Made by a program: the position numbers and the translations under genes. This document shows positions 1-9,283 of a DNA stretch of 35,896 bases, piece by piece. Position 1 is the stretch's first letter. Every line of letters begins with the position of its first letter. The DNA comes from an uncultured Eubacterium sp. GTDB lineage: Bacteria > Bacillota_A > Clostridia > Lachnospirales > Lachnospiraceae. The notes under the pieces were generated by a model. It made no database searches. It was not told the DNA's origin and was given only the letters and a program-made list of their open reading frames with translations. The stretch is taken from NCBI GenBank assembly GCA_948468465.1, contig CAOKJJ010000030.1, positions 1-35,896 on the forward strand, read 5' to 3'.

Positions 1-35
1 AACAAAAAAATGCAAATATTTCATATCTTTTTCAT

Positions 36-395
36 TCATGCGTTTAATCTGTCAAAAACAACTCTTCCCGGATCATCTACAAAAATGCCAAACGACCCGC
101 CGTTTTTTCTGCTCAGAATTAAAAAATTGTGCGCCCCGTACAGGGAATGCTTATTTTCCAGATGAAACGGATCATCCGTCGCATAACTGACATAGGAAAA
201 TCCACGCTTATTGATCCCCCGCACCTGTTCCCCTAAGCCGTAAACAACATCTTCATCGTCCATCCGACAGGACAGCTGTATGCCTGACTCTGACTGTATC
301 AGCTGCATCAAATGAAACGGCTGTGCACTCTGCGCGGCAGACTGAACAACAGCACCCGTTTCCAACGGGTGTCCAAAACTGTATTTTTTGATCAT
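36..395 (-). CDS. GH31 alpha-glucosidase, N-terminal part only (frame broken near the window edge)
   Basis: The 119 residues match the N-terminal beta-sandwich of GH31 alpha-glucosidases of gut Clostridia: they begin MIKKYSFGHP and contain VVYGLGEQVRGINKRG and KHSLYGAHNF, then FGIFVDDPGRVVFD. GH31 enzymes run to about 650-800 residues, so only the start is present. The frame meets TGA at 38-36. Another frame stays open from about position 53 to the window edge and reads QIKRMNEKDMKYLHFFV, which fits the next part of the fold, so a frameshifting indel, or an assembly error, near 40-55 is likely. The ATG at 395 has a GAGGAGG ribosome binding site. It is the last gene seen in the alpha-glucan operon, 65 nt after the debranching enzyme, and would release glucose from short alpha-glucosides in the cytoplasm. 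The family call is firm; whether the gene is intact is not known. Confidence 0.7.
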   Translation of the reverse strand: MIKKYSFGHPLETGAVVQSAAQSAQPFHLMQLIQSESGIQLSCRMDDEDVVYGLGEQVRGINKRGFSYVSYATDDPFHLENKHSLYGAHNFLILSRKNGGSFGIFVDDPGRVVFDRLNA

Positions 396-460
396 AATAA
401 ATTCCTCCTCACAATTTCAGTATAGCAAGCATCTCCCATTTTATCAAGAAATATCTCCCC

Positions 461-2563
461 TTACAGCTGAAGCGCCTCATACACCCGCAATATCTCTCCC
501 ACACTCCATGCCTGCGCATAACACCCTCTGGAAAAAGACGGCTGGTTCCCGTCATATATTTCCGGCAGCTGTCCGATACATCCTTCTCCCAATGCACTTT
601 CCAGTACTTCCAGCTGGCCTGCCACTTTTTTTACGGCATCTTCCTCATAGTTTCTCGTTTTCAAATAAGCCAGATAATAAGCGCCCAGAGGAAAGACCCA
701 TACCGTCCCCTGGTGATACGCCAGATCACGTTCCATCTGGCTGCCGCCATACGTTCCGTGAAACTGCGCGTCTGCCGGATCCAGCGTACGCAGTCCATAT
801 GGTGTATAGAGCTTTTCAAAAACAGTATCCACGACCTGCCGCTCCTTCTCTTTATCCAACATCGTAAACGGCAGCGATACCGCCCAGATCTGATTGCATC
901 GGATCTGCTCATCTGCATCCGTACCTGACAAAACATCCTTCAGACAATTATTTCTGGCGCACCAGAATTTTTCCCGAAAACTTTTCTTCGTCAGCTTTGC
1001 CATCGCACCATAATCATCCGCAGCTTTACCCGCACTCCCGTCTGCCTTAAGCAGGCTTTCACACTCTTTCATAATGCATAACGCATTGTACCAGTACGCG
1101 TTGATCTCGACCGGTTTTCCATGACGCGGTGTCGGCAGAATGTCTCCGATCCGCACATCCATCCACGTCACCTGATCCAGTTTTTCTCCCGCAAACAGCA
1201 GTCCGTCCGTATCCATATGGATGCCATAACTCGTTCCATTTTTATAACAGCATATAATTTCTTCCATAACCGTCCATATTTCCCGTAAAAACTGGATATC
1301 CTTAGTCTTATTTATATAAAGATACACTGCATGGATATACAATAACGCCGCATCCGCCGTATTATACTGCGGCTCATTCTGCCCCTCTGGAAACAGGTTC
1401 GGCATCAGTCCGTCTTTACAGTAAGCCGCAAACGTCCGCAAGATACTCTTTGCCGTTCCAAACTGTCTTGTCGAGATGCAGCATCCTGCCATTGCGATCA
1501 TCGTATCACGTCCCCAATCCTCAAAAAACGGAAATCCAGCCAGCATCGTCTTTCCCCCTGTGGATTCCCGCTCTGCAATAAACTGATCTGCACTTTTTAC
1601 AAGCATCTTCGCCGCTTCGCACCGCATACCGGAAACACGAGCCAGTTCCCTGCGGTAAGCCTCCGCCTCTTCAAACACCTGATCAGCCGTAATCCGATTT
1701 CCCTTACCGCAAACCGCCTTACTATAATACTCCTTCTGATCATCTGCCTTACCATAATACTCCTTCTGATCACCTGCCTTACCATCATACGCTTTCCCAT
1801 CATCTGCCTTCTCATAATACGCCTTCTCATCATCCGTCTTTTCCATATAATATAAAAGCTCCAATACCTCACACGTATGCCCCGGCACGTGTTTTATAAT
1901 CCTATGATTCGCATGCGTAATCCCTTCACACATCCTGCCATCACACGCATCCTGCGCATAGTACAAGCCTTCCGTTACAGCCTGCGGAAAAGAGCATACT
2001 TCCCCATTCGTCTGAAAAAAGACCGACAGTCCATTCGATGAAATGCACCCATCTGTCAGCGTAAACTGCTGATCACGTCTTGGACTGCTGCCCTTTGGCA
2101 CAAACTGCAGCTGCGGCGTTACATGCAGCGACACCTGATGCGCACTCTGATTATCAATCCAATACTTCACCGCAACCAGATTTTCCCCCTGCCGCATCGC
2201 GATCCGCTTTATAATCTCCACTCCATCCACGTCATACACCCATTTCGGAGCATCCTCAAAACAAAACGCCGACAGCCTCACATGCCCGTCCTCATTACGT
2301 CTTTCATCCACATACTCCTGACTGGACAAATACACATCCCTTTTCCCATCATCGCGCACAACCTGCTCTTTAAGCCTGTGCACCATATTATATCTGTCAT
2401 TAGGCGCGTGCAGACAAGCCATCAGCAGCGCATGATCATTCCTCGTATTCGACCCAATCATTGACGCGCCAGAAAATCCACCCAATCCATTTGTAAGCAA
2501 ATAACAATTCTCCTGCCCTCTCTCCCTGGACACCCAATGATGCCTTCCATAAACAAACCTCAT
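461..2563 (-). CDS. Glycogen debranching enzyme-like amylo-alpha-1,6-glucosidase
   Basis: A 700-residue protein with the two-part layout of prokaryotic debranching enzymes: an N-terminal beta-rich domain (GLGGFSGASMIGSNTRNDHA, roughly residues 1-290) and a C-terminal (alpha/alpha)6 glucosidase domain with FFEDWGRDTMIA, LMPNLFPEG, YHQGTVWVFPLGAYYLAY and GCYAQAWSVGEILR. It should hydrolyse alpha-1,6 branches of glycogen or branched maltodextrins in the cytoplasm; there is no signal peptide. Odd feature: near the domain junction it carries a Lys/Asp/Tyr-rich tract of 10-residue units (KADDGKAYDG, KAGDQKEYYG, KADDQKEYYS) encoded by a 30-bp tandem repeat, which makes it longer than usual. The start has GGGGAGGA about 10 nt upstream and lies 18 nt after the stop of the upstream lipoprotein gene, so it is co-transcribed. 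The exact bond specificity is inferred from family. Confidence 0.88.
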   Translation of the reverse strand: MRFVYGRHHWVSRERGQENCYLLTNGLGGFSGASMIGSNTRNDHALLMACLHAPNDRYNMVHRLKEQVVRDDGKRDVYLSSQEYVDERRNEDGHVRLSAFCFEDAPKWVYDVDGVEIIKRIAMRQGENLVAVKYWIDNQSAHQVSLHVTPQLQFVPKGSSPRRDQQFTLTDGCISSNGLSVFFQTNGEVCSFPQAVTEGLYYAQDACDGRMCEGITHANHRIIKHVPGHTCEVLELLYYMEKTDDEKAYYEKADDGKAYDGKAGDQKEYYGKADDQKEYYSKAVCGKGNRITADQVFEEAEAYRRELARVSGMRCEAAKMLVKSADQFIAERESTGGKTMLAGFPFFEDWGRDTMIAMAGCCISTRQFGTAKSILRTFAAYCKDGLMPNLFPEGQNEPQYNTADAALLYIHAVYLYINKTKDIQFLREIWTVMEEIICCYKNGTSYGIHMDTDGLLFAGEKLDQVTWMDVRIGDILPTPRHGKPVEINAYWYNALCIMKECESLLKADGSAGKAADDYGAMAKLTKKSFREKFWCARNNCLKDVLSGTDADEQIRCNQIWAVSLPFTMLDKEKERQVVDTVFEKLYTPYGLRTLDPADAQFHGTYGGSQMERDLAYHQGTVWVFPLGAYYLAYLKTRNYEEDAVKKVAGQLEVLESALGEGCIGQLPEIYDGNQPSFSRGCYAQAWSVGEILRVYEALQL
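1711..1860 (-). repeat. In-frame 30-bp tandem repeat inside the debranching enzyme gene
   Basis: Four clear 30-bp units lie head to tail at 1711-1740, 1741-1770, 1771-1800 and 1801-1830, with a degenerate fifth at 1831-1860. They share the plus-strand pattern catctgcctt + nccatAATAC + tccttctgat. The period is a multiple of three, so the reading frame is kept and the protein gains a charged 10-residue repeat. There are no spacers, so this is a minisatellite and not CRISPR. Copy number would be expected to vary between strains. Confidence 0.9.
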
Positions 2564-2581
2564 ACCACACCTGTCCTCCCC

Positions 2582-3916
2582 TCACTCTTCCTGATACCTG
2601 CGCACACTCTCATTCATAGCCGCAAGAAACTGCTCCGCATCAATCGTATGATACAAAAGCTTTGGCAGCTCTTCCATCAGCACCTGTTCCTGCAGAATCG
2701 AATTCCACTGGAACTGATAATTAGGTATCACCGTCTGCCTGTTATTTACCGCATGAATATAATCTCTTTCCAGCGGTGTCATATCTTCCCGCTCCTGATT
2801 TAAAAAAACTTCCACCTGTTTTTTCGTCTGCAGTGTGCGGAACTTTAAAAATGCAGCCGCGCCTTCCTGCACTTCTTTTGGATAGCTGGAAACAATCCCC
2901 CATCCTGAAGACTGCGCGGACGCAACCATCACGTTTTCCGGAAACGGCGCGAAGCCAACGGTTTTTGCCTTATCTTCAAACTGCAGCAGCATCCAGAAGC
3001 CATTTGGCAGCATCGCTGTCTCTTCATTGGCAAACTGATGATACGGCACGTCAAAATCCTGATAGATTCCATCCGTATTTGTATACTGGTATATCTGTTC
3101 GAGCATGCCCACCAAATCGCGGCCTGCCTTTCCATTGTAATTTTTCGGCAGGCGCTTTTGCATAAATTCCTGTCCCTGCGTACTTGTGCCAAGATAAACG
3201 GTTGCAAACAGCATCGGCGCCCAGGCAGTTCCAGCCGTATGCAGTCCGACCGGAGTCATGCCGGCCTGTTTTAACTTTTCGCAGCATGCAAAAAAATCGT
3301 CCCATGTGTTTGGAAACTGATGGATTCCCGCTTTTTGAAGCATTTGTTTATGATAAAAAATGCCAGAATAGGAAAAACAGTTCGAAGCCGTAGGGCACAC
3401 ATACAAAGAACCATCCGCTTCCCTGCATGTTTCCAGCATTTCTGTTTCAAAAGCTTCCTTCCATTCCGGATCCTGATCTATCATAGGCGCCAGGTCTGCA
3501 AGACGATGGTCCGCAAGCATCAGCTCATAAAATGCCGGTGAAAAGCATACATCCGTAATCACAGCCGGCAGCTCATCCGCTGCATTCCAGCGCTTCAGAT
3601 TCGAACGGTATTCCCCGGACGTAATTGCCATCCATTCCACGTCCGCCTCATAGACGCCTTCGTATGCTTTATTAAATGCATTTACAAGATCTTCGTTTTC
3701 TCTTTTTCCTGTCGCGGCATCAATTAAAAATATAATTGGGATTTTTACCGGCGTATCTTTTGGTGCATTGGGAATCTGCTTCTCCCTGTGCCCGCACCCG
3801 GCAGGCAGCAGGAGCAGGAACAGCGCGAGCAGCGCCGCCGTCCTTCGATTCCTGCATCTGTATGCTTGTCCGGCATGTTTGCCATAGTTTCCCCGTTTTC
3901 GTCCTGTTTCTGTCAT
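2582..3916 (-). CDS. Extracellular solute-binding lipoprotein (sugar ABC type), second in operon
   Basis: A 444-residue family 1 (MalE/UgpB-like) solute-binding protein. It has a basic N-region, a hydrophobic stretch (TAALLALFLLLLPAGC) and a lipobox with Cys41, so it is a membrane-anchored lipoprotein. The mature part shows family features such as SGIFYHKQMLQKAGIHQFPNTWDDF and the late block SSGWGIVSSYP. It starts 3 nt after the sensor kinase stop, with AAGGAGG about 12 nt upstream, and no permease genes sit beside it. The operon has another binding protein (11574-12866) next to MalFG. This one may feed a second ligand to the same importer, or present a sugar to the neighbouring YesM-type kinase. 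The family call is sure, the ligand unknown, and the sensing role inferred from position only. Confidence 0.85.
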   Translation of the reverse strand: MTETGRKRGNYGKHAGQAYRCRNRRTAALLALFLLLLPAGCGHREKQIPNAPKDTPVKIPIIFLIDAATGKRENEDLVNAFNKAYEGVYEADVEWMAITSGEYRSNLKRWNAADELPAVITDVCFSPAFYELMLADHRLADLAPMIDQDPEWKEAFETEMLETCREADGSLYVCPTASNCFSYSGIFYHKQMLQKAGIHQFPNTWDDFFACCEKLKQAGMTPVGLHTAGTAWAPMLFATVYLGTSTQGQEFMQKRLPKNYNGKAGRDLVGMLEQIYQYTNTDGIYQDFDVPYHQFANEETAMLPNGFWMLLQFEDKAKTVGFAPFPENVMVASAQSSGWGIVSSYPKEVQEGAAAFLKFRTLQTKKQVEVFLNQEREDMTPLERDYIHAVNNRQTVIPNYQFQWNSILQEQVLMEELPKLLYHTIDAEQFLAAMNESVRRYQEE

Positions 3917-3919
3917 TTG

Positions 3920-5692
3920 TCAGCTGCCGCCTCCTTCCGTCTGCTGCAATGGCACGCGTATCGTACAGCATGTGCCCTGTGCATCCGACGTATAATAAAA
4001 TGCGATTTTATCCTCGTATTTCAGCCGCAGACGACTGACTACATTTCCGATTCCATATCCGCTTTCCTGTCCTGGAAACGCACACCGCACAGCCGACAGA
4101 TCCTCTGTCACCATCATCTGTATCAGCTCTATCACTTCCGGCTGCATCCTGGCTCCATTATTTTCAATCTGGAACACCATCTTTGTTTCCTCCTGCCATA
4201 CCCGAATCCATATCCGGCCATCCTCGTACATTTTGGCAAATCCGTGCTTGATCGCATTTTCTACTAATGGCTGTAAAATCAGCTTTAATACCGGAACCGT
4301 TTTGAGCTGTTCCTCACAGGAGATCTCGTACTGAAACAGATCGTTATTGCGTATTTTTTGAATCTCCATATAACTTTTTACATGTTCCAGCTCATCGGAA
4401 ACGGGAATCACATCACTTCCTTTGCTCAGACTTACTTTCATAAACTTGGACAGCGCCTGAATCATTTTCATCGTGATTTCCTCTCCGTTAATGCGCGCAA
4501 GCATATATATGGTATCTAACGTATTATATAAAAAGTGCGGATTGATCTGATACATCAGGGAACTCAGCTCGCTTTTGCGCAGCGCCCGTTCGTTTTCTTT
4601 TACTTCCTGCACTAGCTGTTCAATATTTTTTACCATATTGTTAAACGCGTTGCCGATCGTATCCAGCTCGGTATTGGTCCTAAGCTGCAGACTGCTGGAA
4701 AAGTCGCCGCCTTCAAATTCCTTCATTGCCTGGCTGATCTGGGTTACCGGCTTTGTAAACCTTCTGGAAAAATATACGCTGCAGATCACCGCCAGCGCTG
4801 CGATAGCCGCATATACAATCAGCAATATGAGCAGATTCCGCACAACTACGGTCTGAAAGATTGCATCCGGTATGAGCGTCGCCGCCGTATATCCGCTGTT
4901 TGAAACGTTTTGAAATATCACCGTGCCCAGTCCCTGCATATAAAATCTGGCCTGCGCATGCCCTTTGGCCGCATATTCCAGTATTTTCTTACTAAGGTTT
5001 TCTTCCTGCTTTTCAGAAAACGCATAGCTGTCTTTGTGAGTCTGAGAGCAAATCCTGCCTTCTGTATCCAGGATCATGCAGATGCCGTCTTCTTGTGCCG
5101 CGTCTTTTAATATATTTTGAAAAAACTGCCCATTGATCTGAAAAAACAGCATGCCAGGCTTATGGTGAAATTCCATATTCCGCATATAGCGCCCGATAAA
5201 AAGATAATTGCCTTCCCGGTCAAATACCCTGTCTTTCGTCCAGATCCAGCAGGTCTTAGAGTACCCGTCTCCCAACGCTTTTATTAAGCCGCTCGCGCAA
5301 ACCTTCTCATAGCTGGTATTTCGATAAGCCTGCAAATAGAGATTGTTTTTGTTGTCTACATAAATGTAAGTCTCCAAATATTTCAAATCCGCATAAGACA
5401 GCATCAGCTCCAGCTTTTCCTTTTCAATGTCATCTGGTTTACGGCTGCGCAGGCTGTCCTGAATTTCCTGACTTTCCAGGCAATGCTTCATGACCGCGTC
5501 TGTTTTTGCATATTCACTCTGCAGCAATACCGCGATACGGTCGTTCACATACGTATATTGATGAATTGTTGACTCATATACGGTTTTTCCGAGCAAAATG
5601 CCAATGCCGATGCCTGACAGCGCCATCGCGATTGTAAGAAGCGTTAAAACGTATTTCAAAAAAATACTTTGTATCCCATGGATCTTTTTCAT
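3920..5692 (-). CDS. YesM-type sensor histidine kinase
   Basis: A 590-residue membrane kinase. Transmembrane helix 1 is near residues 12-35, an extracytoplasmic sensor region spans about 36-285, helix 2 is near 286-308, HAMP about 309-361, and the histidine kinase domain (PF06580 type) begins near 375. NPHFLYNTLD at 384-393 holds the expected phospho-acceptor His386; LILQPLVENAIKHGF is the N box and GYGIGNVVSRL the G box of the ATPase domain. It would sense an extracellular sugar, or a loaded binding protein, and phosphorylate the response regulator encoded just upstream. The two genes overlap by 4 nt (ATGA), so translation is coupled. Placement inside a glucan-use operon suggests malto-oligosaccharide sensing, which is inference. 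Confidence 0.92.
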   Translation of the reverse strand: MKKIHGIQSIFLKYVLTLLTIAMALSGIGIGILLGKTVYESTIHQYTYVNDRIAVLLQSEYAKTDAVMKHCLESQEIQDSLRSRKPDDIEKEKLELMLSYADLKYLETYIYVDNKNNLYLQAYRNTSYEKVCASGLIKALGDGYSKTCWIWTKDRVFDREGNYLFIGRYMRNMEFHHKPGMLFFQINGQFFQNILKDAAQEDGICMILDTEGRICSQTHKDSYAFSEKQEENLSKKILEYAAKGHAQARFYMQGLGTVIFQNVSNSGYTAATLIPDAIFQTVVVRNLLILLIVYAAIAALAVICSVYFSRRFTKPVTQISQAMKEFEGGDFSSSLQLRTNTELDTIGNAFNNMVKNIEQLVQEVKENERALRKSELSSLMYQINPHFLYNTLDTIYMLARINGEEITMKMIQALSKFMKVSLSKGSDVIPVSDELEHVKSYMEIQKIRNNDLFQYEISCEEQLKTVPVLKLILQPLVENAIKHGFAKMYEDGRIWIRVWQEETKMVFQIENNGARMQPEVIELIQMMVTEDLSAVRCAFPGQESGYGIGNVVSRLRLKYEDKIAFYYTSDAQGTCCTIRVPLQQTEGGGS

Positions 5693-7287
5693 GTTTCGTG
5701 TTCCTTTTTATACTCACTTGGCAGCATTCCTGTATACTGCTTAAATACTTGCGAAAAATAAGACCGGTTGGGAATGCCTACTTTTTCACAAATGACGGAA
5801 ATGCTGTCTTTTCCTTCGACAATCAGTTTTTTCGCAAGCTCCATGCGCATTTCCAGCAAATACTGCTTAAACGAAAGGTTCTGCGTATTTTTAAATACCC
5901 TGCCAAAATATACCGGATTTAAATATACTTCTGCCGCGACAGCTGTTAAAGAAAGGTTTTCATCATGAATGTTCTCATCTATATAGGCAAGCGCCTTAGA
6001 CATATATTCGCTGAAAAATGCAATGTCCCTGCTTTTTGCACTCCGCATTCGTTCTTCCACGGCCTGTCCAAACAGTTTGTAGCAGATATCGATCGCTTTC
6101 ATCATGCTTATCCGGTTCAGATTCGTATATAAATTCTGGAAATTATGTTCCAGTTCTTTTGTCAGTCCATATGAATCCTGTAACATAAATTCTACCAGAA
6201 CCGCCAGCCTGTGTATATATTTTTTCTGACTGTTTCCCTCCTTTTGTTCCGGCAGAAAATAGACAAATTTAACCATCGCTTCTTTCAGCTGTGCCTTATC
6301 ATTTCTGCGAATGGCATTTACCACCGTCTTTTCAACATCTGACAGCGATATCTGTTCCTCACGCAGTTCCTCCTGGCGGTTCGCCGTAAAAGCGTTCGCT
6401 CCCGCTTCGCTCGCTGTCTCAAAAAAATGAAGCGCCTGCCAGAAGCTTTTTTTCATTCCCGAAAAACCCGGATGCTCCCCGGATATTGCCGATACAACCG
6501 GACTTTTCAGCTTTTGGGCAGCTTCTTTTAATATCTTTCTTACATCTTCCACACCGCCCTGTATATCAGTGGACAGCAAGAATACATGGTTCCCATTTTC
6601 CATTTCCATGCTTTGCATTCCATATTGATCCTTGAAAATCTGTTCCAGATACCGAAACAGACAGGTGCGTTCTGTTTCATAATACAACGGATCCGTAATT
6701 TTATACGAAATGTCAATATCCGCGCAGACACAGATAAAACGCTGCGTCGCGCGGATTTCCCGGTGCAGGATTCTAAGGACTTCCTGCATTTTTTCATCAT
6801 CCAGGCTTCCCTGCAAGTATTTCTGCGTCATGACCTGCAGATAATTGTGCTGATCACCGATCAAAATGCGTTTGAGCTTTTCACGTTCCTGCGCACTTTT
6901 TATTTTATCCATGCATTTTTCGTAGACCGACCGCATCACATCCTGGAGCTGTTCTTCGTCAATCGGTTTTACGAGATAAGAAAACGCTCCTACTTCACAT
7001 GCTTTTTTTGCGTATTCAAAATCCCGGTATGCGCTGATCACTACAAATACCGGCTCTTCTCCCTCCTGCCTTGCCGCTTCCATCATTTCCAGTCCGGTCA
7101 TTTCCTTCATGCGGATATCCGTCAGGACCAGATGGGGATGTACTTTTTTAATGACCGCAAGCGCACGTTCACCGTTATCGGCAAAGCCTGCGACCTGAAA
7201 TCCCATCTGCTCCCAGTCATAGGTCTGAACGAGTCCCTGAAGTGTGATTGGTTCGTCATCTACGATTACCATCTTTAAAAGTTCCAT
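5689..7287 (-). CDS. YesN-type response regulator, AraC-family output
   Basis: A 532-residue regulator. The N-terminal receiver domain has the acidic pair Asp10-Asp11, phospho-acceptor Asp57 (LVLTDIRM), Ser85 and Lys107 (YLVKP). A long central region follows, and the last ~100 residues form an AraC/XylS double helix-turn-helix (LTAVAAEVYLNPVYFGRVFK, then SVICEKVGIPNRSYFSQVFK). It is the cytoplasmic partner of the YesM-type kinase at 3920-5692, with which it overlaps by 4 nt. By family knowledge it activates carbohydrate genes when phosphorylated; the likely target is its own operon, probably at the promoter near 12.9 kb. No binding site could be proven by eye. Confidence 0.93.
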   Translation of the reverse strand: MELLKMVIVDDEPITLQGLVQTYDWEQMGFQVAGFADNGERALAVIKKVHPHLVLTDIRMKEMTGLEMMEAARQEGEEPVFVVISAYRDFEYAKKACEVGAFSYLVKPIDEEQLQDVMRSVYEKCMDKIKSAQEREKLKRILIGDQHNYLQVMTQKYLQGSLDDEKMQEVLRILHREIRATQRFICVCADIDISYKITDPLYYETERTCLFRYLEQIFKDQYGMQSMEMENGNHVFLLSTDIQGGVEDVRKILKEAAQKLKSPVVSAISGEHPGFSGMKKSFWQALHFFETASEAGANAFTANRQEELREEQISLSDVEKTVVNAIRRNDKAQLKEAMVKFVYFLPEQKEGNSQKKYIHRLAVLVEFMLQDSYGLTKELEHNFQNLYTNLNRISMMKAIDICYKLFGQAVEERMRSAKSRDIAFFSEYMSKALAYIDENIHDENLSLTAVAAEVYLNPVYFGRVFKNTQNLSFKQYLLEMRMELAKKLIVEGKDSISVICEKVGIPNRSYFSQVFKQYTGMLPSEYKKEHET

Positions 7288-7313
7288 CTGTGGCTCCTGG
7301 TTATATCGTAATT

Positions 7314-9281
7314 CTATTCCATAACAAAAACGGCCGCACTGATGCCTTTAACGATTACCGTACCAGACACTGTGCCAAAGCCGCAAACATCTGCCTGCGT
7401 ATCTGTGACTACCTGCTTGTATGCACCTGGCCCCAATGTAAACAGCATCGGGTTTTTGCCTGCATGAAAAACGACAGTCACATTTTTCCACGCATCTGTT
7501 CCTTGTATGCCTTCCATCGTATATGCAACTGTTCCCGGCGGCAAATCTTCCTGAAAGCGCGCACGCATACGTACCTGCGGCGACAGGTCATAAAATCCGG
7601 AAAAGCTGCACCGTATTTTGTGAAGTCCCCGATAATAACGGGTTAAAGCTGTAAAACGGTACATGCGCTGCCAGTCGAGGCAGTTTAATTCTTTGGAAAG
7701 ATTGTAGCTGTTGTCCTCTCCCTGCTTGGTCCTGCCTGCCTCTTCTCCTGCCTGCATAAACGGGATCCCTGCACTAAGCTGTATCATCGCTGCCGCAAGG
7801 CGGTTCATAGACAGAAGGTCTTCATGCATCGTTTCATAGTCTCTGTCTTTTTTTACGGAATCCACAAGCTTATCCCAGAGCGTACTGTTATCATGTGCCG
7901 AAACATAGTTTAAAATCTGCGCCGGAGACGGAGGCTGTGTCGGCTCCTCTTTATCAAAAAGTCCAAGAACCGCACGCCGGACAGCTTCCTCCAGATCCGG
8001 CTGTCCATTTACAAACCCTGGTATTTCAAGCTTGTCGTACGGGCCTTTTACGGCGTCTCTCGTATCATCGTTAAAGACGGCGATACGGGACAGCCGGTCG
8101 ATATGCTCTTTATCTGCCGGATAGCTGCCTTTTGGCAGCGGACTGTCAGCCGCGGACCATGGTTCCCCATAGAGAAAAATCTGCGTACCGCCGTCCAGGG
8201 CATCCAGCGCCTTTCGAATTTCATTCATTGTTTCCGTATCATGCAGCCCCATCAAATCAAAACGAAAGCCGTCAATATGATACTCCCTGGCCCAGTATAA
8301 GATAGAATCTACCATATATTTGCGAAACATCGGCCGTTCGCTTGCGGTATCATTGCCGCAGGCGGAGCCGTCCGCATATGTTCCGTCTTTGTACAGGCGG
8401 TAGTAATAATAAGGGACCGTATGCTGAAAAAAGGAGTCCCGAAAGCTTGTATGATTGTATACAACGTCCATAATAACGGAAATCCCGGCTTTGTGAAGCG
8501 CCGCTGTCATTTCTTTAAATTCCCGTATCCGTACTTCCCCATGGAAGGGATCGGTAGCGTAAGAGCCTTCCGGGACATTATAATTAAGCGGATCGTACCC
8601 CCAATTGAACGCGGCGCATGTGCGTTCATCTACGGAACCATAGTCAAATGCCGGCAGCAGGTGAACGTGGGTAATCCCAAGCTGTTTCAGGTAATTGACG
8701 CATGTCGGATGAATCCCGTCGTTATTTAACGTCGTATCTTCGGTAAAGGCCAGATATTTTCCCCTGTGCGCTTCGCTCACGCCGCTGGCAGGATCATGGC
8801 TGAAATCGCCGATATGCACTTCCCAGATCTGGCTTTTTCCAAGCGGATGAAATACATGCCTGTCGTTTTCCCAGCCTGGCGGATCCGTACGCTTCAAATC
8901 CACGACCATGCTGCGCGTTCCATTGACGCCGGCTGCCCTGGCATAAATATCTCCGGTTTCCGCCGACTGGCCGTCTGCCGTCACCGTATACGTATAATAC
9001 AGGCCGTGCAGATCGCCTTCTACTGCCGTTTTATAAATGCCATGCCCTTCCCGCTGCATCTGTGTGCAGAGCAAAAGCCTGCCTCCTTCCTGTACGCTGC
9101 CTGTCGTATAAAGCTGCAGGGAAACCTCGCTGGCTGTAGGCGCCCATACCTTAAATACCGTACGCTCCCTGCTGTAAACAGCGCCCAGATCATTTTCCAT
9201 ATAAGCATACTGTTCCTGAAACTGCCTGGAGTCAAATATTTCCTTCCATTCACCTGCCGTCATAATATCCTCTTTCCGCAT
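7314..9281 (-). CDS. pulA: Type I pullulanase (GH13), cytoplasmic
   Basis: A 655-residue GH13 enzyme with an N-terminal CBM48-like domain (about 35-130). It has the pullulanase signature YNVPEGSYATDPF (about 234-246) and the four conserved GH13 regions: DVVYNH (272-277), GFRFDLMG with nucleophile Asp342, acid/base Glu373 in YGEPW, and SAHDN with His463-Asp464. No signal peptide is present, so it should debranch imported alpha-1,6-linked maltodextrins inside the cell. It follows malG after only 2 nt. Two starts are possible: the ATG at 9281 (weak AAAGGA) or the internal Met7 at 9263, which has AGAGGA close in front; the first is kept. The enzyme class is well supported by motifs and length. 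Confidence 0.93.
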   Translation of the reverse strand: MRKEDIMTAGEWKEIFDSRQFQEQYAYMENDLGAVYSRERTVFKVWAPTASEVSLQLYTTGSVQEGGRLLLCTQMQREGHGIYKTAVEGDLHGLYYTYTVTADGQSAETGDIYARAAGVNGTRSMVVDLKRTDPPGWENDRHVFHPLGKSQIWEVHIGDFSHDPASGVSEAHRGKYLAFTEDTTLNNDGIHPTCVNYLKQLGITHVHLLPAFDYGSVDERTCAAFNWGYDPLNYNVPEGSYATDPFHGEVRIREFKEMTAALHKAGISVIMDVVYNHTSFRDSFFQHTVPYYYYRLYKDGTYADGSACGNDTASERPMFRKYMVDSILYWAREYHIDGFRFDLMGLHDTETMNEIRKALDALDGGTQIFLYGEPWSAADSPLPKGSYPADKEHIDRLSRIAVFNDDTRDAVKGPYDKLEIPGFVNGQPDLEEAVRRAVLGLFDKEEPTQPPSPAQILNYVSAHDNSTLWDKLVDSVKKDRDYETMHEDLLSMNRLAAAMIQLSAGIPFMQAGEEAGRTKQGEDNSYNLSKELNCLDWQRMYRFTALTRYYRGLHKIRCSFSGFYDLSPQVRMRARFQEDLPPGTVAYTMEGIQGTDAWKNVTVVFHAGKNPMLFTLGPGAYKQVVTDTQADVCGFGTVSGTVIVKGISAAVFVME

Positions 9282-9283
9282 TT

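Noticed and set aside
388..867. 159-codon plus-strand frame and other plus-strand frames opposite the glucan operon
   Set aside because: They are antisense shadows of strongly supported genes, without ribosome binding sites or family motifs.
1711..1860. Short regular repeats that could suggest a CRISPR array
   Set aside because: The 30-bp units are contiguous without spacers, keep the reading frame of the debranching enzyme and encode a 10-residue peptide repeat. No cas genes are present.
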